Positions 8,703 through 17,115 of a stretch of 64,000 nucleotides of DNA are shown one piece after another; the first letter of the stretch is position 1, and every line of letters starts with the position of its first letter. The position numbers and the translations under genes were made by a program. The notes below the pieces were generated by a model, which saw only the letters and a program-made list of their open reading frames with translations, did no database searches and was not told the DNA's origin. Origin of the DNA: Microvirga vignae (GTDB lineage: Bacteria > Pseudomonadota > Alphaproteobacteria > Rhizobiales > Beijerinckiaceae); the NCBI RefSeq assembly GCF_001017175.1, contig NZ_LCYG01000004.1, forward strand, positions 62,001-126,000. Reading direction: 5' to 3'.

Positions 8703-9388
8703 CTAGCCCTGATCGGCCGTTCCGCCGATCGTCTCCGTCGGGTTCTGCATATCTGCCGGCACAGGGCCGCTCTCGCCGGCGCCGCGTTCGAGTTTCGAGG
8801 CGATTTCCGCCACGTGGCGTCCCTGGAAGCGTGCGCCGCCTAGTTCGTTCTCGCTCGGCTGACGCGAGCCGTCGCCACCTGCGAGCGTCGTCGCGGCATA
8901 AGGCGTGCCCCTGAGAATTCATCCATCTTGGTCTGGCCCGGATAGGAATAGGGCGGTCCCACGATGACTATGCCGTGATGCAAGAGCGTGGTGTGGAACG
9001 AGGTGGTCCTGGTTTCCCGGCCGCCGTGCCGGGTGCCCGTGGAGGCGAACACGCTGCCGACCCTCCCGACAAACGCGCCCTTCACCCAAAGTCCGCCGGT
9101 CTGATCAAGGAAGTTGCGCATCTGTGTCGCCATGTTGCCGTAGCGGGTGGGTGTGCCGAAGATGATGGCTTCGTAGTCGGCGAGCTCGTTCGGGCTTGCA
9201 ATGGGCGCATCCTGCATCCTGGTCGATCTTCATGCCGGATTGCGCGCGATCTCCTCGGGGACGAGTTCCGGAACACGCTTGACGAAGACCTCGGTGCCGG
9301 GCACCGAGCGTGTGCCTTCCGCAATGGCCTGAGCCATCGTCTCAACATGACCGTAGGAGGAGTAGTAGAGGACCAAGATCCTGGCCAT
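8703..9388 (-). pseudogene. wrbA: NAD(P)H:quinone oxidoreductase WrbA, disrupted
   Basis: FMN-dependent quinone reductase of the flavodoxin-like WrbA family. From ATG 9388 the protein starts typically ([20 protein letters not shown]) but meets an in-frame TGA at 9230-9232 after 52 codons. The same frame resumes at [14 protein letters not shown] and continues through [19 protein letters not shown] and [14 protein letters not shown]. The intact-family reading is recovered if one base was lost near 9240 and seven gained by the tandem AGGATGC duplication near 9216-9229. A further one-base loss in a run of four C (plus strand 8908-8911) shifts the frame; in the other frame the family-typical C-terminus ([21 protein letters not shown]) runs to a stop at 8703. 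At least three lesions make a functional product unlikely unless they are sequencing errors. Confidence 0.8.
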
Positions 9389-9742
9389 GGAGCACCTGTA
9401 CTTGCGTATGAAGGCTACGGGAGCAACAAACGAGGCGCGGGCAGGGTTGTCTCGATGCTCTCACGAATTGACCTGCCTATTCGAGCGATGTCGTGACGAA
9501 CTCGGGCGTGGCCCCCACACGTTCCGAGAAGACCGCAAAGGCGGGGAAGTCCTAGGCCGAGGCACTTGTATGATGCGCAAGTCTGAGCCGTTTAAGATAT
9601 ATTGCGTCGTATCCTCTCTATTCGGGGGGCTCAATCGCAGATGGATTCCTTTAAGGAAGGTGCTTAGCCGCAAGGCGCAGAATCCGCTCACACGTGTTCC
9701 TGTGCTTAAAGGCCGAACACGTTCTCGCGAAAGGGTGATCTG
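9389..9742. other. Intergenic region between the wrbA remnant and a small secreted-protein gene
   Basis: About 350 bases without a convincing gene. A plus-strand frame spans it, but its composition and product resemble no protein I know. The stretch 9590-9640 is AT-richer than its surroundings and may hold the promoter of the downstream small gene. A 13-base perfect palindrome (TTCCTTTAAGGAA, 9646-9658) is a possible operator, unsupported by other evidence. Confidence 0.4.
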
Positions 9743-10042
9743 ATGATCGTTCGTTCTTTGTTGCTTGCTGGAGCTGCGAGCGGATCGCTGATTGCCGTCT
9801 CTCCGGCCATGGCTCAGTATGTGCCCCTTGGCTCGCTCATGAATGCAGTGCACGCCTCTCAGCCGGCTCCGCAACCTGGAATGCAAGCCCAGCAGCCCCA
9901 GGTCCAGGCCAAGAAGCCGACGCGGGCCCGAGGAGAAAAACCAGGCGGTAAGTCGAAAGTCGGCGCGCCACCACCGCAGTACGACGTGCCGCGCAACAAT
10001 CGCCCTCGCTACCACGGCGGACCCTCGGACGATAACGGCTGA
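9743..10042 (+). CDS. Small secreted basic proline-rich protein, unknown function
   Basis: 99-residue protein with a clear Sec signal peptide (positively charged start, hydrophobic LLLAGAASGSLIAV, cleavage after SPAMA near residue 24). The mature part is rich in Pro, Gln, Lys and Arg, has no cysteine and no domain I recognise, and is probably disordered. AAGGG lies about 8 bases before the ATG. It stands alone between the decayed wrbA and the convergent bpt gene. The signal peptide and ribosome binding site favour a real gene, but I cannot assign a role. Confidence 0.65.
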   Translation: MIVRSLLLAGAASGSLIAVSPAMAQYVPLGSLMNAVHASQPAPQPGMQAQQPQVQAKKPTRARGEKPGGKSKVGAPPPQYDVPRNNRPRYHGGPSDDNG

Positions 10043-10078
10043 GACAGCTCCCGCCATCGATTCTTCGTAGCGGGTGGC

Positions 10079-10825
10079 TTAGTCCACCCGCACCCAGCCG
10101 TGACTTCCTAAGCGCTCTTGCGGGGTGAAGCGGGCCTTGTAGCCCATCTTCTTCGAACCTTCGACCCAGTAGCCGAGATAGAGATAGGGCAAGCCCATCA
10201 TCCGCGCGCGGCGGATATGATCAAGAATCATAAAGGTGCCGAGGCTTCGATCCTGATGGTCCGGGTCATAGAAGGAATAGACCATCGACAGGCCATCGCT
10301 CATCACGTCCATCAGGCTGACGGCGATGAGATCGCCTTCGCCTCTGCCCGTGATGGCGCTGTCGATGCCACGCCGACGATACTCGATGAGCTTCGTGTCC
10401 ACATGGCTGTCCTCGACCATCATGGAGTAGTCGAGCACCGACATGTCCGCCATACCGCCATCAGCGTGGCGCGCGTCCACGTAGTGGCGGAAGAGCGCGT
10501 ATTGCTCCGAGGATGGGCGGTTAGGAATCTCGTACCCGATAAGGTCGGCATTGTTTTTCAGAACACGCTTCAGATTCCCCGACGGCTCGAATTCATCCAC
10601 GAGAACCCGAACCGACACGCAGGCGCGGCAGGTGTCGCAGGCGGGGCGATAGGCGATCGTCTGCGAACGACGGAATCCACCTTGCGTGAGGATCTCGTTC
10701 AGCTCGCGGCCGCGCCGGCCGACGATATGCGTGAAGACCTTCCGCTCCTCCTTGCCCGGCAGATAAGGGCACGCCGAGGGCGAGGTGAGATAGAATTGCG
10801 GTGCGTCGCGGGAGTGACTCGTCAA
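10079..10825 (-). CDS. bpt: Aspartate/glutamate leucyl(arginyl)-tRNA-protein transferase
   Basis: N-end-rule enzyme that transfers an amino acid (leucine in Bpt-type enzymes) from aminoacyl-tRNA to N-terminal Asp or Glu, marking proteins for ClpAP. The 248-residue sequence carries the family cysteine motifs [15 protein letters not shown] and [12 protein letters not shown] and the GNAT-like C-terminal [17 protein letters not shown]. The only suitable start is TTG 10825, which gives the family-typical N-terminus [13 protein letters not shown]. It is the last gene of the hemB-livH-ilvA-rdd-bpt run, 103 bases after the RDD gene. Leucyl rather than arginyl specificity is inferred from bacterial homologues. 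Confidence 0.9.
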   Translation of the reverse strand: MTSHSRDAPQFYLTSPSACPYLPGKEERKVFTHIVGRRGRELNEILTQGGFRRSQTIAYRPACDTCRACVSVRVLVDEFEPSGNLKRVLKNNADLIGYEIPNRPSSEQYALFRHYVDARHADGGMADMSVLDYSMMVEDSHVDTKLIEYRRRGIDSAITGRGEGDLIAVSLMDVMSDGLSMVYSFYDPDHQDRSLGTFMILDHIRRARMMGLPYLYLGYWVEGSKKMGYKARFTPQERLGSHGWVRVD

Positions 10826-10928
10826 GCCGGAAAGCCTTGTGGAGAAACCTTGAGCGCTGATTCAACGCTCAAAGAATAACATTGGTGCCCGCCCCGTCCA
10901 GGAAAAGAGGAGGGATGTCGCAGTCTCC

Positions 10929-11414
10929 TTAGTCGACGCGAATGATCATCATGCCCGTGAGCAGATCACGGATGAAGCGCCCGTCATTGCGCAGGAAGCC
11001 GACGAGCACGTCGCAGAGCCAGAGCAGGAAGGTCGAGATCGCGACGTAGAAGAACAGGGCGTGCACAGCCGCGGCAAGCATGGAGACGCCTCGTCCCGTC
11101 GCTGGATCGATGACACGAAGACCCATGGTGCGCATTCCCACCGTCGCCTGATTGGGACTGCCGATGGTCACCGCGTTGTAGACGATGAAGATGAGCGCAG
11201 TGAGGGGCAGGGCGAAGAACAATCCCCATCCGAGTCCCAGGGTGATGAGCCCGAGGAAGAAGATGCCGATTGAAATCAGCACCACCCAGAGCGCGATCAC
11301 GAACAGGTCGATGAGATAGGCCCAGAAACGGCGCGCGATGACGCCTTCCGTCAGGCGGGTATCAACCTGATAAGTGTTGTACTCGACAGTCGGCGGGTAG
11401 GGCCGATTGACCAT
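10929..11414 (-). CDS. RDD-family membrane protein
   Basis: 161-residue integral membrane protein. After about 25 soluble residues the RDD domain begins (ARRFWAYLIDLFVIALWVV), with hydrophobic segments at about 33-60, 62-82 and 118-140. The substrate is unknown; some RDD proteins have been linked to Na+/H+ antiport. GAGGA lies 9 bases before the ATG. It starts 12 bases after the ilvA stop, so it is probably in the same transcript. An RDD gene between hemB and bpt is a recurring Rhizobiales arrangement. Confidence 0.85.
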   Translation of the reverse strand: MVNRPYPPTVEYNTYQVDTRLTEGVIARRFWAYLIDLFVIALWVVLISIGIFFLGLITLGLGWGLFFALPLTALIFIVYNAVTIGSPNQATVGMRTMGLRVIDPATGRGVSMLAAAVHALFFYVAISTFLLWLCDVLVGFLRNDGRFIRDLLTGMMIIRVD

Positions 11415-11426
11415 TGTCTTAAATCC

Positions 11427-12668
11427 TCAATAGGCGGTCTCCGACAGACAGCGGGAGTCGATCCGCTGCGGAGCGAGCCCCTCCGCCTTCAGGGCATCGA
11501 ACACCTCCAATGTATGTTGCCTGTCGCGAGTTTCGATAGTGATGTCGATCGAAACACCCTTCGCAGGCACATCAAGGAAGAGACGGCCATGCGAAACCTC
11601 GAGGATGTTCGCGCCGAGGCTGCCGAGGAGGCTCGCGACGCGGCCGAGCAGTCCTGGCCTGTCATGGGAGGTGATGCGGAAGGAGGCGATACGGTCGTCG
11701 CGCTCCAGCTCGCGCACCATGACGGAAGCGAGGATGCGCGCATCGATATTGCCGCCGCAAAGCACGAGACCCACCCGCTTGCCCTCGAAGCGCTTGGGCT
11801 CGGCAAGCATCGCGGCAAGGCCCGCCGCGCCCGCGCCTTCGGCCATGGTCCGCTGCAAGGTAGCATAGGCGTTGACCGCGCGCTCGATCAGCGGCTCCTC
11901 GACGAGGATCATATCGGAGACGAGATCTCGCACGATGGGCAGAGGCAGCTGACCCACAGTTTTCACCGCGATGCCTTCAGCCAGCGTCGCGCCGCCGATG
12001 GGCCGGTTCTCGCCTCGGATCGCGTTGGTGAAGGACGGGTAGAGTGCCGCTTCCACGCCGACGATTTCGATGGAGGGCTTCAAGGCCTTTGCCGCGATGG
12101 TGATACCGGAGATCAGCCCACCGCCGCCGATCGGTACGACGATCTGGTCGAGATCGGGCGCATCCGCCAGCATCTCCATGGCGATGGTGCCCTGGCCCGC
12201 CATGACCTTCGGGTCGTCATACGGATGAACGAGGACGAGGCCTTCCGCCTCGATGATCTCGCGAACGCGGTGTGCGGATTCATAGAGTGTTTCGCCGTAA
12301 AGGATCACGCGCGCGCCATAAGAGCGGGTGTTCTCTGCCTTCACCAGGGGGGCGCTTTCCGGCATGACGATGGTGGCCGGGATGCCGAGGCGGCGAGCGT
12401 GGTAGGCCACAGCCTGAGCATGGTTGCCGGCCGACATGGCGATGACCCCGCGCTTGCGCTCGTCAGGAGTGAGGCTCTCAAGCTTGTTCACCGCGCCGCG
12501 CTCCTTGAAGGAGCCGGTGGGTTGCATGTTCTCGTGCTTCACGCAGACGTTGGCGCCGGTGATCTGGGACAGTCGCGGAGCGGGCACGAGCGGAGTGCGC
12601 AGAACCTGACCATGGATGGTGCTGGCTGCGCGCTCCACATCCTGCAGGTTGATGGCGTAATCGGCCAA
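11427..12668 (-). CDS. ilvA: Threonine ammonia-lyase with C-terminal ACT domain
   Basis: PLP enzyme deaminating threonine to 2-oxobutanoate, first step of isoleucine synthesis or threonine catabolism. The 413-residue protein has the PLP-lysine motif GSFKERGAVNKL, the glycine-rich phosphate loop (PIGGGGLISG) and a C-terminal ACT domain (about 330-405, FRITSHDRPGLLGRVASLLG) likely to bind an amino-acid effector. No ATG precedes the conserved start in frame; I chose TTG 12668 because GGAGGAAACC sits directly before it and it avoids overlap with the upstream permease gene. It has one ACT domain, unlike E. coli IlvA with a longer tandem regulatory region, so it may be called a TdcB-like catabolic enzyme instead. 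Confidence 0.9.
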   Translation of the reverse strand: MADYAINLQDVERAASTIHGQVLRTPLVPAPRLSQITGANVCVKHENMQPTGSFKERGAVNKLESLTPDERKRGVIAMSAGNHAQAVAYHARRLGIPATIVMPESAPLVKAENTRSYGARVILYGETLYESAHRVREIIEAEGLVLVHPYDDPKVMAGQGTIAMEMLADAPDLDQIVVPIGGGGLISGITIAAKALKPSIEIVGVEAALYPSFTNAIRGENRPIGGATLAEGIAVKTVGQLPLPIVRDLVSDMILVEEPLIERAVNAYATLQRTMAEGAGAAGLAAMLAEPKRFEGKRVGLVLCGGNIDARILASVMVRELERDDRIASFRITSHDRPGLLGRVASLLGSLGANILEVSHGRLFLDVPAKGVSIDITIETRDRQHTLEVFDALKAEGLAPQRIDSRCLSETAY

Positions 12669-12696
12669 GGTTTCCTCCAGATCCTTATTATAGCCC

Positions 12697-14052
12697 TTAA
12701 ACGGGTCTTGGTGTTGGTTCTTGAAAGCCCAGCAGGCCGCCGGGCCGGAAGATGAGAAAGACGACAAGCGCGGCATAGAGAGCGATGTCACGGGCTTCGA
12801 TAGGTAGATAAGCCGACCAGACGGTTTCGAACAATCCTATTATGAAACCTCCTAACAGGGCACCGGAAACCGAGCCTATGCCTCCAATGATCGCGCCGAT
12901 GAGGGCTTTGAGTCCATATTGGAAGCCGCCGGCGAAACCCAGGCCTCCGTATTGCACCACGATCAGCATGCCGGAGAGACCGGCCATTCCGCCTGCCAGC
13001 GCTAGCGTCTTGGTGAGAAGGCGAGGACCGTTGACACCCATGAGGGCCGCGGCTTTGGCATCATCCGCATAGGCGCGCCACGCCCGCCCGAAGCCCGTTG
13101 CCTTCATCAGCCAAAGAAGGGTGAGTGCGGCTGCAAGGCCCAGACCCGATGTGAGGAGGCTGATCGGCGTAAGGCTGACTAGAAACTCCTCCGAGCGGGC
13201 AAGGGGCAGGGCTTCCGACCAGATCGGAGGCAGCCAGACCGTTACGGGGCTCTGCACAAGGCGCAGGTATTCCATCAGCGCGAGGGACAGGCCGACGGTG
13301 GCGATGAGGCTCGGCTGAGTGCTGGCACTGGTGATGCGGCTGATCGTGAAATGTCCGCCGACGGCACTGTGCATGGCGCCTGCAAACAATGCGCCGACGA
13401 AGCCGATTGCGATGCCAAGAAGCGGGGAGTTCAAGCCAGATGCCAGAACCAGAGAGGCTCCCGCGACCGTGGCCGCCGAACCGACGGCCGCCAACTCGCC
13501 AAACGCCAGATTGACTCGTCCACTCAGCCCGAAAACGAGAGCGAAAGCCACCGAGAGCAGGGCATAGATGGCGGTGCGCGGCAGACTGACCAGGATCTGC
13601 TGCATCCAGTAGGCAAGGCCGGGGGGAAGCTCGATCACATCCGCAGCAGGAGGGCTCCCGGGATCGGCAGCAACACCTTCCGGCGTATTGAGATAGTACT
13701 GTTTCAGGAGATAGAGGCTCGCGCCCGAGACCGGCCCTTCCTCTGTGGCAAGGCCGGTCAGCTCCGATTTGTTGAGCGACAGTCCCGCGGCGGCGAAGGT
13801 GCAGACGACAAAGCGGTCGAGCGGCGGGCGATCCGGATATTGGGCCGTGTAAAGGACCCTCAAGCTCCGCGGCGTGGGGCCCTCCTGAAGGCGGTGCACG
13901 ATGATCGCTGCACCCGGATTGAGCGCAGGCAAGGCGGACCGGCACACGCGCGCCTGATCCGCATCGATGGACAAGCCGCAGGCCGAAAGCAGGCTCAGGC
14001 CCCCAAGACAGGCAATCAGTCGCCATGCCTTAAGAAAGCGTACCCCCTTCAT
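12697..14052 (-). CDS. LivH-type branched-chain amino acid ABC permease with lipoprotein-like N-terminal domain
   Basis: 451 residues in two parts. Residues 1-25 form a signal ending in the lipobox LSAC (Cys25); about 26-145 are soluble and have no fold I recognise. From about 148 on it is a LivH permease: YALLSVAFALVFGLSGRVNLAFGE, several membrane segments, the ABC coupling region (GFGRAWRAYADDAKAAALMGVN) and a C-terminal GALLGGFIIGLFETVW. No LivM, LivF, LivG or binding-protein gene is adjacent; neighbours are hemB (19 bases upstream) and ilvA (28 bases downstream). The fused soluble part could be a tethered accessory or binding domain. The adjacency to ilvA fits threonine/isoleucine-related transport, but the substrate is inferred only. 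Confidence 0.85.
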   Translation of the reverse strand: MKGVRFLKAWRLIACLGGLSLLSACGLSIDADQARVCRSALPALNPGAAIIVHRLQEGPTPRSLRVLYTAQYPDRPPLDRFVVCTFAAAGLSLNKSELTGLATEEGPVSGASLYLLKQYYLNTPEGVAADPGSPPAADVIELPPGLAYWMQQILVSLPRTAIYALLSVAFALVFGLSGRVNLAFGELAAVGSAATVAGASLVLASGLNSPLLGIAIGFVGALFAGAMHSAVGGHFTISRITSASTQPSLIATVGLSLALMEYLRLVQSPVTVWLPPIWSEALPLARSEEFLVSLTPISLLTSGLGLAAALTLLWLMKATGFGRAWRAYADDAKAAALMGVNGPRLLTKTLALAGGMAGLSGMLIVVQYGGLGFAGGFQYGLKALIGAIIGGIGSVSGALLGGFIIGLFETVWSAYLPIEARDIALYAALVVFLIFRPGGLLGFQEPTPRPV

Positions 14053-14071
14053 GCAGCGGCCTTGCCGGCGA

Positions 14072-15112
14072 TCAGGCTTGAGCCTTCAGCTTCTCCGCCA
14101 CCCGCGGCGCGAAATAGGTGAGGATGCCGTCGGCGCCAGCACGCTTGAAGGCGAGCAGGCTCTCTATCATGGCGCGCTCCCCGTCGATCCAACCGTTCTG
14201 GGCAGCTGCCTGGATCATCGCGTACTCGCCGGAGACCTGATAGGCGAAGGTTGGGACCGCGAACGTCTCCTTCACCCGCTGCACGATGTCGAGATAGGGC
14301 ATCCCCGGCTTGACCATGATCATGTCCGCGCCTTCCTCGAGATCCAGCGCCACTTCGCGCAGGGCCTCGTCCGTGTTGGCCGGGTCCATCTGATAGGTGC
14401 GCTTGTCGCCGATGAGCGTGGCATTGGTGCCAATGGCATCGCGGAACGGGCCATAGAAGGCCGAGGCGTATTTCGCCGCATAGGACATGATCTGCACGTC
14501 CTCGAAACCTGCATCGTCGAGCGCGGCGCGGATAGCGCCCACGCGCCCGTCCATCATGTCGGAGGGCGCGATGATGTCGGAGCCGGCTTCCGCCTGCAGA
14601 ACGGCTTGCCTGGCAAGAAGCGCTACCGTCTCGTCATTGAGGATCTTCTCGCCCTCCAGAAGGCCGTCATGGCCGTGGCTGGTGTACGGATCGAGAGCGA
14701 TGTCCGTGATCACGCCGATCCCAGGCGCAACGCGCTTGATCTCGCGCACCGCGCGATTGACGAGGTTTCGGGGGTTGAGGGACTCGGAGCCGGTATGATC
14801 GCGGAGCACTGGGTCGGTATAGGGGAAGAGCGCGATGGCGGGAATGTTGAGGCTTGCTGCCCGCTCGGCTTCCTTCGCCACCCCGGCGATGGTCAGGCGC
14901 TCCACACCCGGCATGGAGGCAACCGGCTGGCTGCCGCTCGTGCCCTCGACCACGAAAAGCGGCCAGATCAGATCACTCGTCGTCAGCACGTTCTCGCGCA
15001 CCAGCCGCCTCGACCACTCGGCCTTGCGATTGCGTCGCGGGCGGTGGGTCAAGTTCAGGGAAGACGCGGCTTCCTGTGCGGAGGGGCGGGGGAACGGCGA
15101 CAGTTTCGACAT
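14072..15112 (-). CDS. hemB: Delta-aminolevulinic acid dehydratase (porphobilinogen synthase)
   Basis: Condenses two 5-aminolevulinate molecules to porphobilinogen for haem, cobalamin and chlorophyll. 346 residues with Schiff-base lysine motifs MVKPGMPYLD and SYAAKYASAFYGPFRDA. Where zinc enzymes have a cysteine cluster, this has DIALDPYTSHGHDG, the aspartate-type sequence of magnesium-dependent or zinc-independent alphaproteobacterial enzymes. The frame extends upstream to 15169, but ATG 15112 with AGGA close upstream gives a normal N-terminus. First gene of a five-gene minus-strand operon. Confidence 0.94.
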   Translation of the reverse strand: MSKLSPFPRPSAQEAASSLNLTHRPRRNRKAEWSRRLVRENVLTTSDLIWPLFVVEGTSGSQPVASMPGVERLTIAGVAKEAERAASLNIPAIALFPYTDPVLRDHTGSESLNPRNLVNRAVREIKRVAPGIGVITDIALDPYTSHGHDGLLEGEKILNDETVALLARQAVLQAEAGSDIIAPSDMMDGRVGAIRAALDDAGFEDVQIMSYAAKYASAFYGPFRDAIGTNATLIGDKRTYQMDPANTDEALREVALDLEEGADMIMVKPGMPYLDIVQRVKETFAVPTFAYQVSGEYAMIQAAAQNGWIDGERAMIESLLAFKRAGADGILTYFAPRVAEKLKAQA

Positions 15113-15248
15113 GATCCTCATCCGGCGTCGGCTTCGCTGCGCCGACGAGTGCGAAAAGAGGGGTAGCACATTTAAAACGCTCTAAAAAAGGGTTCGGCGT
15201 CGCATCAGGGACAATACGGAGGGAAAACCGGCTCAGGGCAGCCATGCA

Positions 15249-15277
15249 TTGACGGTAACCTTGAGCCCTGTTTAATC
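15249..15277 (+). promoter_or_regulatory. Predicted sigma70-type promoter of the HIBCH-like gene
   Basis: A -35 TTGACG (15249-15254) and -10 TTAATC (15272-15277) are separated by exactly 17 bases in the divergent space between hemB and the HIBCH-like gene. The start codon is 40 bases past the -10. This is a motif match only. Confidence 0.45.
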
Positions 15278-15316
15278 CGGAGGCAGGCTTTAGAGAGACA
15301 GGCAAGGGGGCGCTCC

Positions 15317-16369
15317 ATGGACGAGACCGCAGAAGTCATTTGCGAAAAGCAAGGCCAGGCTGGTGTCATCACCCTCAATCGTCCGCAGGCGCTCAATGCC
15401 CTGACCCTCACCATGGTTCGGGAGATGCACCAAGCTCTGGACGCCTGGGCCAAGGATCCGCAAGTCACGCGCGTGATCGTGCAGGGCGCGGGCGAGAAGG
15501 CTTTCTGCGCGGGTGGCGACATCCGCCGCCTAACCGATCTCCTGCAGGCGGGTGAGCGTGACGAGGCGCTCGCGTTCTGGCGCGAGGAGTACCAGCTCAA
15601 CATACTCATCAAGCGCTACCCGAAGCCGTATATCTCCCTCATCGACGGCATCGTGATGGGCGGCGGCGTCGGCATATCCCTGCATGGTTCATACCGGGTC
15701 GCGGGTGAGCGCTATCTCTTCGCCATGCCCGAGGTCGGCATCGGCTTCTTCCCCGACGTGGGCGCGACTTACGCCCTGCCACGCCTTCCGGGCCAGACGG
15801 GCATGTATCTCGCGCTCACCGGCGAGCGGGTGAAGCGCGCCGATGCCGCGATTCTGGGGCTTGCCACCCATTCGGTCGCGAGCGAAGCCATTGGCTCTCT
15901 GCGTCAGGCGCTGATCGCCGGCGAGCCGGTTGACGAGGCGCTGGCGAAGGCCGCAAGCGATCCAGGTCCTGCGCCTCTGGACGAGCATCGCGCCGTCATC
16001 GATTCCTGCTTCTCCGCCGAGAGCGTGGCCGCCGTGCTTCAGCGCCTCGACGAGGAGGCGGGCAAGGGCTCGGAATTCGCTGCCAAGACGGCAGCGGGCA
16101 TGCGCACGAAGTCGCCGACGAGCATGTGCATTGCCTTCGAGCAGGTGCGCCGGGGCGCGTCCCTCGATTTCGAGGAGGCCATGAAGACGGAGTTCCGCAT
16201 CGTCTCCCGCATCGGTGACGGTAAGGACTTCTTCGAGGGCGTTCGCGCGGTTCTGCTCGACAAGGACAATCAGCCCCGCTGGGAGCCGGCCTCTCTCGAT
16301 TCTGTGAAGCGTGAGACCATCGACCATCACTTCGGGAACCTTGGTCCGTACGAACTGGAGACCGCTTGA
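15317..16369 (+). CDS. 3-hydroxyisobutyryl-CoA hydrolase / enoyl-CoA hydratase-isomerase family
   Basis: 350-residue crotonase-fold protein, longer than ordinary enoyl-CoA hydratases (about 260) and matching the HIBCH subgroup of valine degradation. Visible are the oxyanion-hole segments EKAFCAGGDIRRL and IDGIVMGGGVGISLHG, the FAMPEVGIGFFPDVGATYAL stretch typical of HIBCH, and the C-terminal domain with SPTSMCIAFEQVRRG. AAGGGGG lies just upstream of ATG 15317. The stop overlaps the start of a DUF6163 gene (TGATG), so they are coupled. HIBCH activity is inferred from these motifs; a generic enoyl-CoA hydratase cannot be excluded. Confidence 0.85.
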   Translation: MDETAEVICEKQGQAGVITLNRPQALNALTLTMVREMHQALDAWAKDPQVTRVIVQGAGEKAFCAGGDIRRLTDLLQAGERDEALAFWREEYQLNILIKRYPKPYISLIDGIVMGGGVGISLHGSYRVAGERYLFAMPEVGIGFFPDVGATYALPRLPGQTGMYLALTGERVKRADAAILGLATHSVASEAIGSLRQALIAGEPVDEALAKAASDPGPAPLDEHRAVIDSCFSAESVAAVLQRLDEEAGKGSEFAAKTAAGMRTKSPTSMCIAFEQVRRGASLDFEEAMKTEFRIVSRIGDGKDFFEGVRAVLLDKDNQPRWEPASLDSVKRETIDHHFGNLGPYELETA

Positions 16370-16827
16370 TGCCCCGCAACGGCAACCATGGCGCACCGCA
16401 CGACGCAGCCCGGGATTATCTCTCCGACAGGATCGAGGAACGCCCGTCGACTCCGGCCGCCATGCGCTGGAGCTTCATTCTCACTTGGTTCATGCGGGTG
16501 CTCGCGATCCTCTGGATCATGAAGGGGTTGAGTTCCTGGGCCGTGATCCTCGGCATCTGGACGCCCGTCGGCCAGTTCGAGGCCCGCTCCATGGGCTATC
16601 AGACCACCATCATCTATTTTGCCCTGATCGACCTCGTCGCAGCCATAGGCTTATGGATGGCGAGCACCTGGGGTGGGATCATGTGGCTGCTCGCCGTCAT
16701 GAGCCACCTGATTCTCGCGGCCTTCTTTCCGACCATTGTCGCGAGCGGCTTTCTGACGATCCTGTTCTTCCTAACCCTGATCGCCATCTACATTGCGGTG
16801 TCCTGGCTGGCGGCTCAGGAAGAGTAG
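16369..16827 (+). CDS. DUF6163-like membrane protein
   Basis: 152-residue integral membrane protein: a soluble, charged N-terminal tail of about 35 residues and about four hydrophobic helices (WSFILTWFMRVLAILWIMKG; YFALIDLVAAIGLWMA; GGIMWLLAVMSHLILAAF; FLTILFFLTLIAIYIAVSWL). I chose ATG 16369, overlapping the upstream stop, over a TTG one codon earlier. It looks like a small Rhizobiales membrane family usually beside the HIBCH-like gene. Function unknown; coupling suggests co-expression with the hydrolase. Confidence 0.72.
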   Translation: MPRNGNHGAPHDAARDYLSDRIEERPSTPAAMRWSFILTWFMRVLAILWIMKGLSSWAVILGIWTPVGQFEARSMGYQTTIIYFALIDLVAAIGLWMASTWGGIMWLLAVMSHLILAAFFPTIVASGFLTILFFLTLIAIYIAVSWLAAQEE

Positions 16828-17115
16828 GAAATTTCTTAAGGATCAAGGTCTTGTTAGGGCGCGCAGAGATTTTTGTTGAGGCGCGGGCAGCTCTGCCATG
16901 CGCTTAAGGCCAAGCTCCTCACAGAGAAGTGTATCCTCAAGAACACAGTTCAGAGCTACATCCTCATTCAGCCCGGTTTCAGAGGCTGAAAAATGCAATC
17001 AAGAAACATTTTGCCACAAAACGGCCCCGATGTTCTTGGTTTTCGATACTGTTCGTTAATCCAATCCCGGCAGTTTCCGAAGCCGACCCACAACTAACCA
17101 GAAGAGCCTGCGCTC

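Noticed and set aside
9387..9743. 118-codon plus-strand frame between the wrbA remnant and the small secreted protein gene
   Set aside because: Starts opposite the wrbA start, has no known domain, and its end overlaps the start of the better-supported downstream gene.
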